From IMG/VR virus record IMGVR_UViG_3300037502_002375, positions 1-39,703 of that record: 39,703 nt of DNA, one strand, 5' to 3'. Numbering within the stretch: the first letter of the stretch is position 1; each line of letters begins with the position of its first letter. Positions 23,627-32,916 of the stretch are shown here, piece after piece. The stretch is from a virus. Below the pieces are notes generated by a model. It was not told the origin of the DNA. It searched no databases and saw only the letters and a list, made by a program, of their open reading frames with translations. A program made the translations under genes and the position numbers.

Positions 23627-25048
23627 TTATTTACCTAACGGTAATCCATTAATACGTAACAATTCGTCGATAATAGTTTCGTCTACACCAGAATTTTCTA
23701 GATTTCTAATGTATTGCACTTTATCTTCTACTGTTGGATATCCTCTGTTTAAGTTCTCAATTTGTTCCTGATATTTATTTACCTGTGAATCAACTGTTTC
23801 CATATCTAAACCACTGCCTAATTGATTCGGAATTAATGTTCTTCTTAGGTCATTAATTAACGTAGAATCAATACCATCGGTCTCTAGTGAATTAAGATAT
23901 GACAATGCATCTCCTTGTGACCACTGACCTGATTGTATCATAGTATCAAGATAATTTTTGTATTCATCGTATCCAAGACCTGTTTCATTATTTAAGTTTT
24001 CTAGCTGTTTTTTGGCGATATTTACTTTTATTTTAGCTAATTCAATTTCTTCTGGTGTTCGTGGTGGTGCTTTACCAATTTGATCGATTGTTTTTCTTAG
24101 TTGTTGGATTTTTAATTTATTCATTGTTGGTAATGCCTCAAGATTTATTTTTGCCATTTCGTTAGCAAGTAGTTGTGCTTGGTATACTGGATTATCTACA
24201 CTTCTTTGCCACTCTCTTTCATCGATTTTGAAATCCCACTCTTTTTGTTTCCATTGCTGCGCATCTTGATATGTTTTATTTCTCCAATCAATTTGATCTT
24301 GATATCTCATATCATTAATTAGTGCATTCAATTTTTCGGCATTAATCTGACTTAAAAGTGCTGCTTCTTGTGCTGAACTAGCATCATTTAGCTGTGCAAG
24401 AGCATTTTCAATATCATTAAGGGCTGTATTGTAATTGCTTCTTAGATTTGCCCGTTTATTTTCTATGTCTCTGTTAAAATTAGTTTGTGAAGTATTTATT
24501 GATGCTTGTGCTTGCTGTCTGTCACCTGCTAACTGAGCCTCAGATGATAAATTTCTACCAGAACCTATAGCACCCTCACTTGCTAGTAGTTCCTCTAATC
24601 TTCTTGCAGCTTTGAAATATCTTACATCAGTTTGATTTCTTTGATTTCTAAACTGTTGTCTAGATTCAGCTAATGTATCATCTAAATCTTCAATAGCTTG
24701 TCTATACCTACTTTCTAATTTGTTTCTATTTGAAAGTAGTTGTTCGCGTGCTGCTTCACGTGCTTGTCGTAATCGTTCTAATTCGGTACGTTGTCTTTCC
24801 TCATACATATCCTCAATCATTTTTCTAACATCTGAGCTTGAAGTGGGTTTTTTTCTAACATCTGAGCTTGAAGTGGGTTTTTTTCTACTCTTGCCGAGTT
24901 TTGTATAAATATCGCCATATTGCCTATCTTCACCACTTGCTACGGCTCCTACATATGCTGGATCGATTTTATCGGGTGATATACCTAAACCTGCCGCTTC
25001 GCGTTTAACTCGTTCCCAAGCTTCTTTATATTTATCTTTACTTGCCAT
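23627..25048 (-). CDS. Coiled-coil internal virion or tail-associated protein
   Basis: A 473-residue, mainly helical protein rich in Gln, Arg, Glu and Leu. The arginine-rich coiled coil from about 75 to 260 includes ERLRQAREAAREQLLSNRNK. A duplicated RKKPTSSSDV block near residue 55-75 reflects an exact 30-bp tandem repeat. It lies next to the 1076-residue ejection protein in the late operon, so it is likely a second internal/ejection protein. No enzymatic motif is visible. The start has AAAGGAGGGATAAGT upstream. Confidence 0.7.
   Translation of the reverse strand: MASKDKYKEAWERVKREAAGLGISPDKIDPAYVGAVASGEDRQYGDIYTKLGKSRKKPTSSSDVRKKPTSSSDVRKMIEDMYEERQRTELERLRQAREAAREQLLSNRNKLESRYRQAIEDLDDTLAESRQQFRNQRNQTDVRYFKAARRLEELLASEGAIGSGRNLSSEAQLAGDRQQAQASINTSQTNFNRDIENKRANLRSNYNTALNDIENALAQLNDASSAQEAALLSQINAEKLNALINDMRYQDQIDWRNKTYQDAQQWKQKEWDFKIDEREWQRSVDNPVYQAQLLANEMAKINLEALPTMNKLKIQQLRKTIDQIGKAPPRTPEEIELAKIKVNIAKKQLENLNNETGLGYDEYKNYLDTMIQSGQWSQGDALSYLNSLETDGIDSTLINDLRRTLIPNQLGSGLDMETVDSQVNKYQEQIENLNRGYPTVEDKVQYIRNLENSGVDETIIDELLRINGLPLGK
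24821..24880. repeat. Exact 30-bp tandem duplication in a structural gene
   Basis: Two identical 30-bp units, 24821-24850 and 24851-24880, keep the frame of the coiled-coil gene. They encode two copies of a KKPTSSSDVR-type ten-residue stretch. It is a recent slippage-type duplication. Confidence 0.95.
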
Positions 25049-25050
25049 AC

Positions 25051-25095
25051 TTATCCCTCCTTTTTAGGAAGTTTGAAATCATCAAGTTTAATCAT
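25051..25095 (-). CDS. Possible 14-residue leader peptide
   Basis: ATG at 25095 follows AAAGGTGGTTAATT and encodes MIKLDDFKLPKKEG before TAA. Its last codons contain the AAGGAGGG binding site of the gene at 23627-25048. It could couple translation or be chance; only its fit between the two genes supports it. Confidence 0.3.
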   Translation of the reverse strand: MIKLDDFKLPKKEG

Positions 25096-25107
25096 AATTA
25101 ACCACCT

Positions 25108-25446
25108 TTATACTTTTTCAACCCACATAACTTCAAAATGTAATTCTGAATCCTTTGACACAGAAAAACTATTGCTAAATGGTATATTCACCATCATAGC
25201 ACCTTCTCCTGCATCATTCCCTTTTTCTTGAACATGAACTCCTAAAAAACCTTTTGTACTAGGTGAGATATCGCCTATGTTTGCCCATCCGATATTAACT
25301 GCATTCCAAATTACTTGCCCATCTACATTTACAGTAATAAGATTATTATTTACGTACCTAAATCCAACTATAACTCCACTTTTTCCCGATACACTTACTA
25401 CTGTACCTGACGATGATGAATGTACTACTTTATAAGTTAATGCCAT
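25108..25446 (-). CDS. Small beta-rich virion protein
   Basis: A 112-residue protein of Ser/Gly/Val-rich strands (YKVVHSSSSGTVVSVSGKSG, then GFRYVNNNLITVNVDGQVIW). Composition suggests a beta sandwich, as in fibre-tip, decoration or adhesion proteins. It lies among the fibre genes, with a good GGAGGAATATTAAA. Function is not recognised. Confidence 0.75.
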   Translation of the reverse strand: MALTYKVVHSSSSGTVVSVSGKSGVIVGFRYVNNNLITVNVDGQVIWNAVNIGWANIGDISPSTKGFLGVHVQEKGNDAGEGAMMVNIPFSNSFSVSKDSELHFEVMWVEKV

Positions 25447-25461
25447 TTTAATATTCCTCCT

Positions 25462-25623
25462 TTAAACTAAATTATTATCATTTTTTAATTTTCGTATTAT
25501 ATAATCTGTGTGCATCATTGCCATAAGCTTTGCTTGCCTAATATACCAAAACAATTCAAGTTCATCCATACCATCCCCAACCTCTATCCATGAACTACCA
25601 TCATAAAATTTAAACTTTGCCAT
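25462..25623 (-). CDS. Small hypothetical protein in the fibre region
   Basis: A 53-residue product, MAKFKFYDGSSWIEVGDG then MDELELFWYIRQAKLMAMMH. The YDGSSWIEV start resembles short beta motifs at fibre ends. The ATG overlaps the preceding gene's TAA (TAATG) and AAGGAG lies upstream, suggesting coupled translation. Probably a small virion or chaperone component; not recognised. Confidence 0.8.
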   Translation of the reverse strand: MAKFKFYDGSSWIEVGDGMDELELFWYIRQAKLMAMMHTDYIIRKLKNDNNLV

Positions 25624-25778
25624 TACTCATCACTCTCCTTACTTTCTTCCCCTTCTAATTCATTAAGAAGATTAATTTGTGCTAGGAGCTCTACTGCTCT
25701 TTTATCAAGTAATCTAATTGTGTTAATTGCCTTGTTATATTCCTCTATAAGCTTTTCTTTTCTCTCTTTTAAATCCAC
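25623..25778 (-). CDS. Small coiled-coil protein
   Basis: The start is probably GTG at 25778 behind ATAGGAGGTGTTAAT; an in-frame ATG at 25811 lies inside the fibre gene's end and lacks a site. The 51-residue product is a leucine-rich coiled coil (KAINTIRLLDKRAVELLAQI) with an acidic tail (LEGEESKESDE). It may be a fibre trimerisation or assembly partner; this is inference from position. Confidence 0.75.
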   Translation of the reverse strand: MDLKERKEKLIEEYNKAINTIRLLDKRAVELLAQINLLNELEGEESKESDE

Positions 25779-25789
25779 ATTAACACCTC

Positions 25790-28027
25790 CTATGCTGATG
25801 TATCTATCCATATATCATTTATTTGTGGTGAGATTGGTGCTGAACTTGAAATAGTTATCTTACCACAATTTCCTACCGGCACTTTATCCCATTCAGTCCA
25901 TGCACCTCCACTACTCCACCTTGTATAAATTCTTTCCTTGCCACCAGATAAACCAACTGCTATCTGTGCATTATGTCCATCATTATTATGGTGGTGCATA
26001 TTTATTATATGCCACCAATTGCCTTCTATTTGAGCTGTATTGTTTGCATTATACAATCCTTCAGCAGTAGTGTAGAATCCGCTTTTTAATGTTGTGTTAT
26101 TATGTAAGACATCATGTGTAACGTTCTTCGACACATTAGCTAAATATTCACTGTTATTATATTTGTAATATTTTATATCTCCATCAACAGCTACAGCTCT
26201 ATTAAAGTAAAATGATGGTCTATCTGTGAAAAAGTGAGAATAACTTGTATTACCAGCCCCTATACTTATAAATCCATATGGTGTTTGTATTCTAAGATAC
26301 TCCCCTTCACCTCTTATATACCTATCGTCGCCACTATGTCCCCCAAAACTAAGCCTATCTTTTAGTTTTAATCTTCCATCTGTAGTAAGTGACATAGCAC
26401 CATCTGATTTTGACTGTCCTTGATACCCCCACCACCAACCTCTGTCACTATCATTGTTCATACAAAATGTCATGGCGTAATCTCCGAGATATCCATAGGT
26501 TACTCCACTCACCATGCCTACACCATAATAGTTACTCGTACCCCATAATCTAAATTTAGTTTCTTCATCTCCTGCTTTTACATAATGATAACTTGGAGAT
26601 AGTGGAGCATAACTATGTGTATGCCCTACATCAGCTTTAGTTGATGGGTCGAAATTACCAGTATGCCAAAATTCTCTCCAAGCATTCCAAGAACCACTAC
26701 CACCTACTTCTGGAGGGTTACCACCTCTCCAATAAATATCTTGACTTTGATGGTCAGCAACAATCTGTACTACAGTATCGCTAGAACCATGCATAACCAA
26801 AAGTTGACCCCATGCAACACCACTTGGTGCATTTGTTAGACCATCATCTATTCTGTAAACACCAGAATCAACAACTGTATTTAAATCTACATCACCTTTA
26901 AAACCATATTGCATATAATTATGTGTATGTCCCGTATCAGCCTTACCACTAAGTAATGAAGTTATCTCGCTTTCTGTATAGTACCGGCCATCGTGATTAT
27001 GGTTTATTGCTGAATAAACTGAATCGTGATTATGGGAAGCTAGAGCATAATTTCCTAAATCAGTTATTTCAGATTCGGTATGTGTATGACTTAAAGCTGC
27101 ATAAGTTAAATCGTGGTTATGACTTGCTAGAGCATAATTCTTTAAGTCGGTTATATCTGCTTCTGTGTGGGTATGTCCTATGTCAGCTTTCCCACTTATT
27201 GCAGTAGCGTTATTTTCTATCTCTATTAAGTCAATACTCTGCAAAGCTCCGCTATATACAAGTAAGTTTAAAGCATCTAGATTAGCGTGACTATGACCCT
27301 CTGTGTACCCATTTTCTATATTCCAAAGTCTTTCTTCGTGATCGTGTAACATTGATAAATCGTAACTTTCATAAACTAATTGTTCTGTAATTTTATCAAG
27401 TACAGCTCTGTTCGTAAATATGTTAGCTTTACCACTAAGCATAGAATTTATTTCGCTTTCAGTGTAGTAGCGCCCGTCGTGGATATGGCCTACTAAGGCA
27501 TAATTTTGTAAATCTGTAATATCGGCTTCTGTATGTGTGTGGATAGTATCGGCTTTATTTGATTGAAGATTTTCAATTTCAATTAAATCTATACTTTGTA
27601 AAGCTCCTGTATAAGTTACAATATCCAAGATACTCATATTACTATGAGTATGAAGTTCGGAATGAGTGTGCGATAAATCAGCTTTACCACTAAGTAGGCT
27701 GTTTATTTCTGCTTCTGTATAGTACAAATCGTTATGATTGTGTGATGTAGGATTAAATTCTGTTGGCTTGTTTTTTACATCGGTCCAATCAATGCTTCTG
27801 TCATCAGCTCCAATAAGTTCCCATGCCGAGCTAGTTGAATTCCATTTATATATCTCATTTTTATGCTCACCTTCTGTAGTAATTATAGCATATTCATGGT
27901 TATCTGGGTTTAAGTTCCCTGTAATATCTGTATAAGGATGTGGAAATATTTTAGCTGATGCATTTATTAAATTTTGCAACTCAGTGTCGAAAAGACTCAT
28001 GTCTATTCGCTTTGGTGATTTGGACAC
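25790..28027 (-). CDS. Tail fibre with many H-x-H repeats
   Basis: A 745-residue fibre. The first about 90 residues probably attach to the particle. Then come repeated modules such as YYTEAEINSLLSGKADLSHTH and ADITDLQNYALVGHIHDGRY, many with H-x-H pairs (HTH, HNH, HIH, HSH). In other phage fibres H-x-H motifs bind metal (iron in T4 gp37) inside a trimer. The C-terminal part (about 400-745) has Trp/Gly-rich knob-like sequence, likely the receptor-binding tip. The end, SPQINDIWIDTS, is shared with the neighbouring fibre. The GTG start follows AAGGAGGTGATTAA. Confidence 0.88.
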   Translation of the reverse strand: MSKSPKRIDMSLFDTELQNLINASAKIFPHPYTDITGNLNPDNHEYAIITTEGEHKNEIYKWNSTSSAWELIGADDRSIDWTDVKNKPTEFNPTSHNHNDLYYTEAEINSLLSGKADLSHTHSELHTHSNMSILDIVTYTGALQSIDLIEIENLQSNKADTIHTHTEADITDLQNYALVGHIHDGRYYTESEINSMLSGKANIFTNRAVLDKITEQLVYESYDLSMLHDHEERLWNIENGYTEGHSHANLDALNLLVYSGALQSIDLIEIENNATAISGKADIGHTHTEADITDLKNYALASHNHDLTYAALSHTHTESEITDLGNYALASHNHDSVYSAINHNHDGRYYTESEITSLLSGKADTGHTHNYMQYGFKGDVDLNTVVDSGVYRIDDGLTNAPSGVAWGQLLVMHGSSDTVVQIVADHQSQDIYWRGGNPPEVGGSGSWNAWREFWHTGNFDPSTKADVGHTHSYAPLSPSYHYVKAGDEETKFRLWGTSNYYGVGMVSGVTYGYLGDYAMTFCMNNDSDRGWWWGYQGQSKSDGAMSLTTDGRLKLKDRLSFGGHSGDDRYIRGEGEYLRIQTPYGFISIGAGNTSYSHFFTDRPSFYFNRAVAVDGDIKYYKYNNSEYLANVSKNVTHDVLHNNTTLKSGFYTTAEGLYNANNTAQIEGNWWHIINMHHHNNDGHNAQIAVGLSGGKERIYTRWSSGGAWTEWDKVPVGNCGKITISSSAPISPQINDIWIDTSA

Positions 28028-28041
28028 TTAATCACCTCCTT

Positions 28042-29064
28042 CTAACTTGATGTATCTATCCAGATGTCGTTAGTAGATGGATTAGACGGAGCTGTAGATG
28101 CAACCGTTATTTTCATAGGTACTCTATTGTTTATATCATTTATAGAACTTGTATTAGCTGATATAGAACTTGTATTAGCTGATATATTGGTTTCATTCGT
28201 ATTAGCTTTTGCTACTACGTCATTTATTTTAGTTGCTAAAGCACTTGCTAGCATTGCTTCTGATACAGTGATAGTATCTGTTCCACCTTCTTCATGTGTT
28301 ATAGCATGCTCTCCCGTTAGTCCTAATCTTTCAAAATATACGAATGATATTTCAGCACCATTACCTTCAGGACTTATTGCTACAGTTGTATCATCAACTT
28401 CTTTTAAACCACCGCTAGCTTGAGAACGCCTTAATGTATCATTAATAATTGCTTCTATTTTTCTTTCGCCTACTGGGTAGGTACCTTGTTGTAAATCAAA
28501 CACTTGATAACCATCAACATCTAATGTTCCTGTATATTGTACATCGTTACTATCTGAATAAGTAAATGTGCCATCGCCATTATCGGCAGTTACTATTGTA
28601 AATATTTCTTCTTTTATAAGTGTATCTCCACCCCTGAGATAACCTTCTAGCTCTGATTTTGTATAATACCTTCCATCATGATCATTTGAGGATTTATGTG
28701 TATTTAGAGCATTGTAAATATTTGTATCTTCATCTTGTAAATTACTTATGTCAGTGTCATTAGATGTTATTTGATCTTGTAAGTTTGTATTAATTGAATC
28801 TATGAAAGTTTTTAACTCTTCTAGGATTGCTTGAACGGTTGTTCCTGAAAGTCCAGCAACAGCTGTTGCACCTATATTGTCAGCACCGCTATCGCCATCT
28901 GTAGTCGAATTAAGTTGTGTCACTAAGGAGTTGATGAAGTCGCGTAATTCGACGCCGCGTGAGTCAAATTTTTGTTTTATTTCTGTGGATGAGAGAACTT
29001 TATAGAGAGCATCTACTTGTTCTGAATGTTTAAATGTAAAATCGTTCATTTGTTGTAAAGGCAT
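28042..29064 (-). CDS. Second tail fibre or fibre connector
   Basis: A 340-residue fibre-type protein. The N-terminus (MPLQQMNDFTFKHSEQVDAL) is probably for attachment to the nozzle. A long helical/coiled region follows (FIDSINTNLQDQITSNDTDI), with NDHDGRYYTKSELEGYLRGG, the same module type as the larger fibre. ISANTSSISANTSS comes from a 21-bp duplication. It ends PSTNDIWIDTSS, nearly the same as the next fibre. It may be the proximal part that links the long fibre to the tail. GAGGTGAAATAA precedes the ATG. Confidence 0.8.
   Translation of the reverse strand: MPLQQMNDFTFKHSEQVDALYKVLSSTEIKQKFDSRGVELRDFINSLVTQLNSTTDGDSGADNIGATAVAGLSGTTVQAILEELKTFIDSINTNLQDQITSNDTDISNLQDEDTNIYNALNTHKSSNDHDGRYYTKSELEGYLRGGDTLIKEEIFTIVTADNGDGTFTYSDSNDVQYTGTLDVDGYQVFDLQQGTYPVGERKIEAIINDTLRRSQASGGLKEVDDTTVAISPEGNGAEISFVYFERLGLTGEHAITHEEGGTDTITVSEAMLASALATKINDVVAKANTNETNISANTSSISANTSSINDINNRVPMKITVASTAPSNPSTNDIWIDTSS
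28141..28182. repeat. Exact 21-bp tandem duplication in a fibre gene
   Basis: Two 21-bp units, 28141-28161 and 28162-28182, encode a doubled seven-residue SANTSSI stretch in the coiled C-terminal part of the fibre. It is in frame and looks recent. Confidence 0.95.
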
Positions 29065-30858
29065 TTATTTCACCTCTCTTTGTATAGTGTATTTAACACT
29101 CAATGACATTATACCCATACTTTCATGATCTACATTGTTCCTGACAATAATCTGAAAATAAGACACCTTCTTAGCTTTGATTTTCTTAGTGATTTCTTGC
29201 GGAAATTCTCGTGTTAAATAATTCATTTTGCTATAGTCAAACATTGAATAATCAAACAAATCCATTCTACTATAATCTACATCTAACATAGTTTTCTTAT
29301 CTGTTATATAATCTAATATGATTGACGTATTAGCGCCTGGACGCATTGTGTAGAATATTTTACTAACCATTTTTAGATTTTCAATCGAACCTAAGTCAGT
29401 AACTTTAGATTTCCAATATGCTTCGATTGTTTCACCGTCGTAATCTACATACGGTTGATAATCACCTTTATGTGATAACACACTTATAATAGGTCTATCA
29501 CTATTGCTAAAATACAAATACTCATCATAAATTATATAATGTGTTGGATACATATTATCCCAGAAAAACCATTCATTTTCTCTATAATCAAGGATATAAC
29601 TGTTACCATTAACACATAAGAAATATTTATTATCAAAATCAAGACTCACTGCTTCTTCTAAGTTTAATTCATTAAGCAGTCTGTTATTAATCCTCTTACT
29701 TATCATCTGCACGTTACGTTCATGTCTAATTTCTGATGATACTAATTCATATATACCATCATCTGATAAAAATACTGGGTTATTATCTACTAATTGTATT
29801 GAACGGGGTGCGATACATCCTACTTGAGAATTGAGCGGTTTTGTTATAAATTTAGGTTCGCCATTTTCTAAATAAAAATCCATTAACCAGATGCTGTCTT
29901 CCTTAAAAATCACTAAGCTGTCGTATTGATTAGCATATCCGACGATCTTACCTGATTTAGAACCTATCTTATCGAAAGAGTTTTCTGGGAAATAGTTTGG
30001 TTTATAAACATAACTTCTTCTTATTATATTTGGATAATCCGGATGACCTCCTAAGAAAATTCTTGTATCGTTTTTACCACCATAAATTCCAAAGTTAGTA
30101 CATCCAGTAATTTTCTCCTTATTTCCTGTTACAGTTTTGTAAGCTATAATTTCTACATTGTTAGTACCTTCTACAGGTGCTCCATGTGGGCTAGTACCTG
30201 CTGAAAAATTTATTGTGCCCGCCGTTCTATCAACTGTAAAATGTGTTCCTTCAGTAAGTGTAGTTGTATCTACAGTTATTTCAACTGTTGTAGCATCTAA
30301 TTCATCTACAATTAAATTATATGTTGTAGATGTACCATCACCACTAAACAGTTGTTTGAAACCTGCTCCTAACAAGTTAAAGTCATCTAACTTCTCCCCA
30401 TCACCTGCTGGATTAGTAGATACCATCACTGTTGGGATATGTGGTTCTGGTTCTTGTACAGTAGTTCCATCATATTCTAAATATTCATAACCGTTAATAA
30501 AATAAAATTTATCTTCAAATGTAAAACCTCTAGCTGGTGCATCTGTTATTCCTGTATATATTTCAGTAGGCTCATTTTGAAAATCCCACTCATAAAGTTT
30601 AGTACCACTTGCTATTATACATGTATCTAAATATTTAAAGAAGCCATTTACACTAGTTCCATTTAAAACCGTCGTAAAAGCTTGTTTAAATCCTGTACGT
30701 TTTTCTAAATCTCCATTTCTGTCTAGTATAACATTCTTGCAGTCAGGTGTACGAAAATCTTCTATTTGCGTTTCATTTAATGACCAATCTACTCCACCAA
30801 ATTTTTCAATTCTAAATAGGTTAGGTGCCGGGACTTTTGGTACTCTAAATTGAACCAT
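29065..30858 (-). CDS. Tail nozzle/stabilisation protein (T7 gp12 / P22 gp10-like)
   Basis: A 597-residue protein, NLFRIEKFGGVDWSLNETQI near the start and GDLEKRTGFKQAF soon after. Many short WxY-like strands suggest a beta-propeller (TKLYEWDF, DKFYFINGYEYLEYD, SPVFLSD-type turns). This start and repeat style is typical of phage nozzle proteins that follow the adaptor. It sits between adaptor and fibres, where such a protein belongs. No enzymatic motif. Start behind GGATGGTGATGTAA. Confidence 0.75.
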   Translation of the reverse strand: MVQFRVPKVPAPNLFRIEKFGGVDWSLNETQIEDFRTPDCKNVILDRNGDLEKRTGFKQAFTTVLNGTSVNGFFKYLDTCIIASGTKLYEWDFQNEPTEIYTGITDAPARGFTFEDKFYFINGYEYLEYDGTTVQEPEPHIPTVMVSTNPAGDGEKLDDFNLLGAGFKQLFSGDGTSTTYNLIVDELDATTVEITVDTTTLTEGTHFTVDRTAGTINFSAGTSPHGAPVEGTNNVEIIAYKTVTGNKEKITGCTNFGIYGGKNDTRIFLGGHPDYPNIIRRSYVYKPNYFPENSFDKIGSKSGKIVGYANQYDSLVIFKEDSIWLMDFYLENGEPKFITKPLNSQVGCIAPRSIQLVDNNPVFLSDDGIYELVSSEIRHERNVQMISKRINNRLLNELNLEEAVSLDFDNKYFLCVNGNSYILDYRENEWFFWDNMYPTHYIIYDEYLYFSNSDRPIISVLSHKGDYQPYVDYDGETIEAYWKSKVTDLGSIENLKMVSKIFYTMRPGANTSIILDYITDKKTMLDVDYSRMDLFDYSMFDYSKMNYLTREFPQEITKKIKAKKVSYFQIIVRNNVDHESMGIMSLSVKYTIQREVK

Positions 30859-30863
30859 TTACA

Positions 30864-31460
30864 TCACCATCCTGTCACATTATGAATTTGTGTGACATTA
30901 TTATCTGGTAATTCATCTATTTCAGCTAACATTGCATGATATTCATTTAGTTTAAGTGTGGCTCTACCAATGTCTTCATCCATCATACATTGTGCTGCTA
31001 TAAAAAATGGTATAGCGCTTTGTACATCTTCATCAACTTCAAATTCATAACTATCATCTGTTGTACTGGTGATTGTTGTAGGTAATCTAAAATAATGTAC
31101 GTGAAATGTTCCTGTAATATCATTAGGAATTACTAGGGTCTTTTTTCCTTCCCAGTTAAAGGATGTAACTTGGGCATATACACCATCTTCGTTTGTATAT
31201 ATTATTTTATCCAGTTGATAAAAATCATCGGGTAAATCATATTTGTTCATTTCGACTGTTTCTGTATCTTCGGCTGTTTGTGTAATATCATATGACGCCC
31301 TAATACGCCGTCTTTTAGCAATTTGTTTTTGTGCTATATCTGCAAATGCATACATACTATTTAGATAATCAGCATTATCTCCATCTGGTATTTTAACACC
31401 ATCAGTGGACCATTCACGCATTAACATTAAAGCTCTATCTTTGACTTCACCTAAGTTCAT
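30864..31460 (-). CDS. Head-tail adaptor protein (P22 gp4 / T7 gp11-like)
   Basis: A 198-residue protein. LGEVKDRALMLMREWSTDG is followed by a helical DYLNSMYAFADIAQKQIAKR and YDLPDDFYQLDKIIY. The pattern of an early helix pair, a YDLPxDFxxl strand and later helices is typical of adaptor proteins that connect portal to nozzle. Its place after the major capsid protein and before the nozzle fits. GGAAGTTGGTGATTAA precedes the ATG. Confidence 0.78.
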   Translation of the reverse strand: MNLGEVKDRALMLMREWSTDGVKIPDGDNADYLNSMYAFADIAQKQIAKRRRIRASYDITQTAEDTETVEMNKYDLPDDFYQLDKIIYTNEDGVYAQVTSFNWEGKKTLVIPNDITGTFHVHYFRLPTTITSTTDDSYEFEVDEDVQSAIPFFIAAQCMMDEDIGRATLKLNEYHAMLAEIDELPDNNVTQIHNVTGW

Positions 31461-31483
31461 TTAATCACCAACTTCCTTTTTAA

Positions 31484-31511
31484 AATAGGAGAGGACTGCT
31501 CCTCCCCTATT
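31484..31511 (-). terminator. Hairpin after the major capsid gene (partial terminator)
   Basis: Reading the minus strand, AATAGGGGAGGA, GCAG and TCCTCTCCTATT form a 12-bp stem with one mismatch, followed by TTAAAAAGG. It lies just after the capsid stop and before the adaptor gene. A weak terminator here would let the capsid gene be transcribed more than downstream genes. Confidence 0.55.
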
Positions 31512-31521
31512 ATATTAATTC

Positions 31522-32481
31522 CTATGCAGGTTTGTTAACTACTACCCATCTCCAGTCAGTAAAACCTAGAGAATATCTTTCATATGCTTTAATTAACCAG
31601 TTATCAGTATTGAAATCTTTCTTAGATTCGATCTCTAATTCAACCCTGTTTAACCAGTATAAACATTTCTTCATGTATTTGGAATCTATTAAGAACCATT
31701 GATCATCATCAATCATATCTAACCACTTAGATACGATTACCCTATAAGAATTCTTATATGGGTTAGCAATACCTGAGTTTCCACCTGAGTTATTGGTAAC
31801 AGTTGATTCTGATTCTACTAATTTGTATGCTTCATGCCTTAATTTATATGGTACAAAAAGCGTATCTGGTACAAAGTTTCCAGGTTCGCCATTATCAATC
31901 TTAAAGTTAATCATCATTTCTTCTGCTACTTTAAGATTTGCTTCAGTTAACGTATTTGTAGTTAAGTTTGATTGAGTTACACCTTTACCTGAATGACTTG
32001 GGTGTGAATCGTGTCCTAGAGTTAATCCATCAGCTCCAACATTTTGGAATGTTTTACCAGCTAAAGTAAATGTAGGACTAGTTGCGTACCAAAATGGAGC
32101 ATGTACGAACTTTTCCTTAGTTCTGTTAGCAGCATCCATTAATTGGCCTGCTTGATTTTCCATATTTAAAAGTAACGCATCATCCATAGTTTCTCTTTTA
32201 ATTTCAATACCTTTTTTGAATACTTGATGGATGAATGTTTTAGCGAATCCTTCTTCGAACTCATCATATGGAACAGGACCATCAGTTGCTACCATATCAC
32301 CTATTCCAGTCATTCCTGTAATACTTTCGGAATAGTGCTTAGATGACTTAACATTATATAACACATTCTTCAATGAACGTTGAGCGTAATCGCCTTCTTC
32401 TTTTTCCATAAATGCTAATATTGGACCTTCAAATCTACCAATTACAGCATCTATCTTTCCAGCTGTAGACTTAATAATCAT
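31522..32481 (-). CDS. Major capsid protein (HK97-fold candidate)
   Basis: A 319-residue protein. The N-terminal helix RFEGPILAFMEKEEGDYAQR is followed by an extended loop region, GPVPYDEFEEGFAKTF, then an A-domain-like part (DTLFVPYKLRHEAYKLVES) and a terminal WLIKAYERYSLGFTDWRW. Size and order with scaffold and decoration gene directly upstream and adaptor downstream support it as the capsid subunit. There is no obvious cleavable N-terminal domain. TAAGGAGGTAATGTTTA is a strong binding site, as expected for an abundant protein. Confidence 0.85.
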   Translation of the reverse strand: MIIKSTAGKIDAVIGRFEGPILAFMEKEEGDYAQRSLKNVLYNVKSSKHYSESITGMTGIGDMVATDGPVPYDEFEEGFAKTFIHQVFKKGIEIKRETMDDALLLNMENQAGQLMDAANRTKEKFVHAPFWYATSPTFTLAGKTFQNVGADGLTLGHDSHPSHSGKGVTQSNLTTNTLTEANLKVAEEMMINFKIDNGEPGNFVPDTLFVPYKLRHEAYKLVESESTVTNNSGGNSGIANPYKNSYRVIVSKWLDMIDDDQWFLIDSKYMKKCLYWLNRVELEIESKKDFNTDNWLIKAYERYSLGFTDWRWVVVNKPA

Positions 32482-32495
32482 TAAACATTACCTCC

Positions 32496-32903
32496 TTATA
32501 CAAATTTCACTATTGCTTTATTTGTAGTATTATCTACACTTTGTACAAGTGCTTTACCTGGTGTCGCACTTAAATCAACATCACTATCAATGTTCATTCC
32601 AGTTGAATCTAAAGCAGCAAGTACACCTGGTTCTATAGTCGTACCTGTACCACTACCTACTATATCTATCTCAAATTCCTGCTCATCTTTTCTAACTTTT
32701 ATATATTCTGTTTCTACATCTGTACCAGCGTCAGTATCTTTAAGTAAAATATATTCTGGGGCTGCTGCAGCACCTACCTTTGTGAGTCTTCCGCTAGTAA
32801 GCACTACGCCTTCGCCATAACTTCCTGCTTCTGCGTCTTTCATTAAAAAGTCCCTTTCAACAACGGTCGCAGCACCGTCAAGCGTTCTAAATAACTTAAT
32901 CAC
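32496..32903 (-). CDS. Head decoration/stabilisation protein candidate
   Basis: A 135-residue, Ala/Gly/Val/Asp-rich beta protein (GYGEGVVLTSG-type strands, then PEYILLKDTDAGTDVETEYI). It resembles small capsid-decorating proteins encoded just upstream of the capsid gene. The GTG start at 32903 follows TAAGGAGGTAAATATA. The specific family is not certain. Confidence 0.7.
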   Translation of the reverse strand: MIKLFRTLDGAATVVERDFLMKDAEAGSYGEGVVLTSGRLTKVGAAAAPEYILLKDTDAGTDVETEYIKVRKDEQEFEIDIVGSGTGTTIEPGVLAALDSTGMNIDSDVDLSATPGKALVQSVDNTTNKAIVKFV

Positions 32904-32916
32904 TATATTTACCTCC

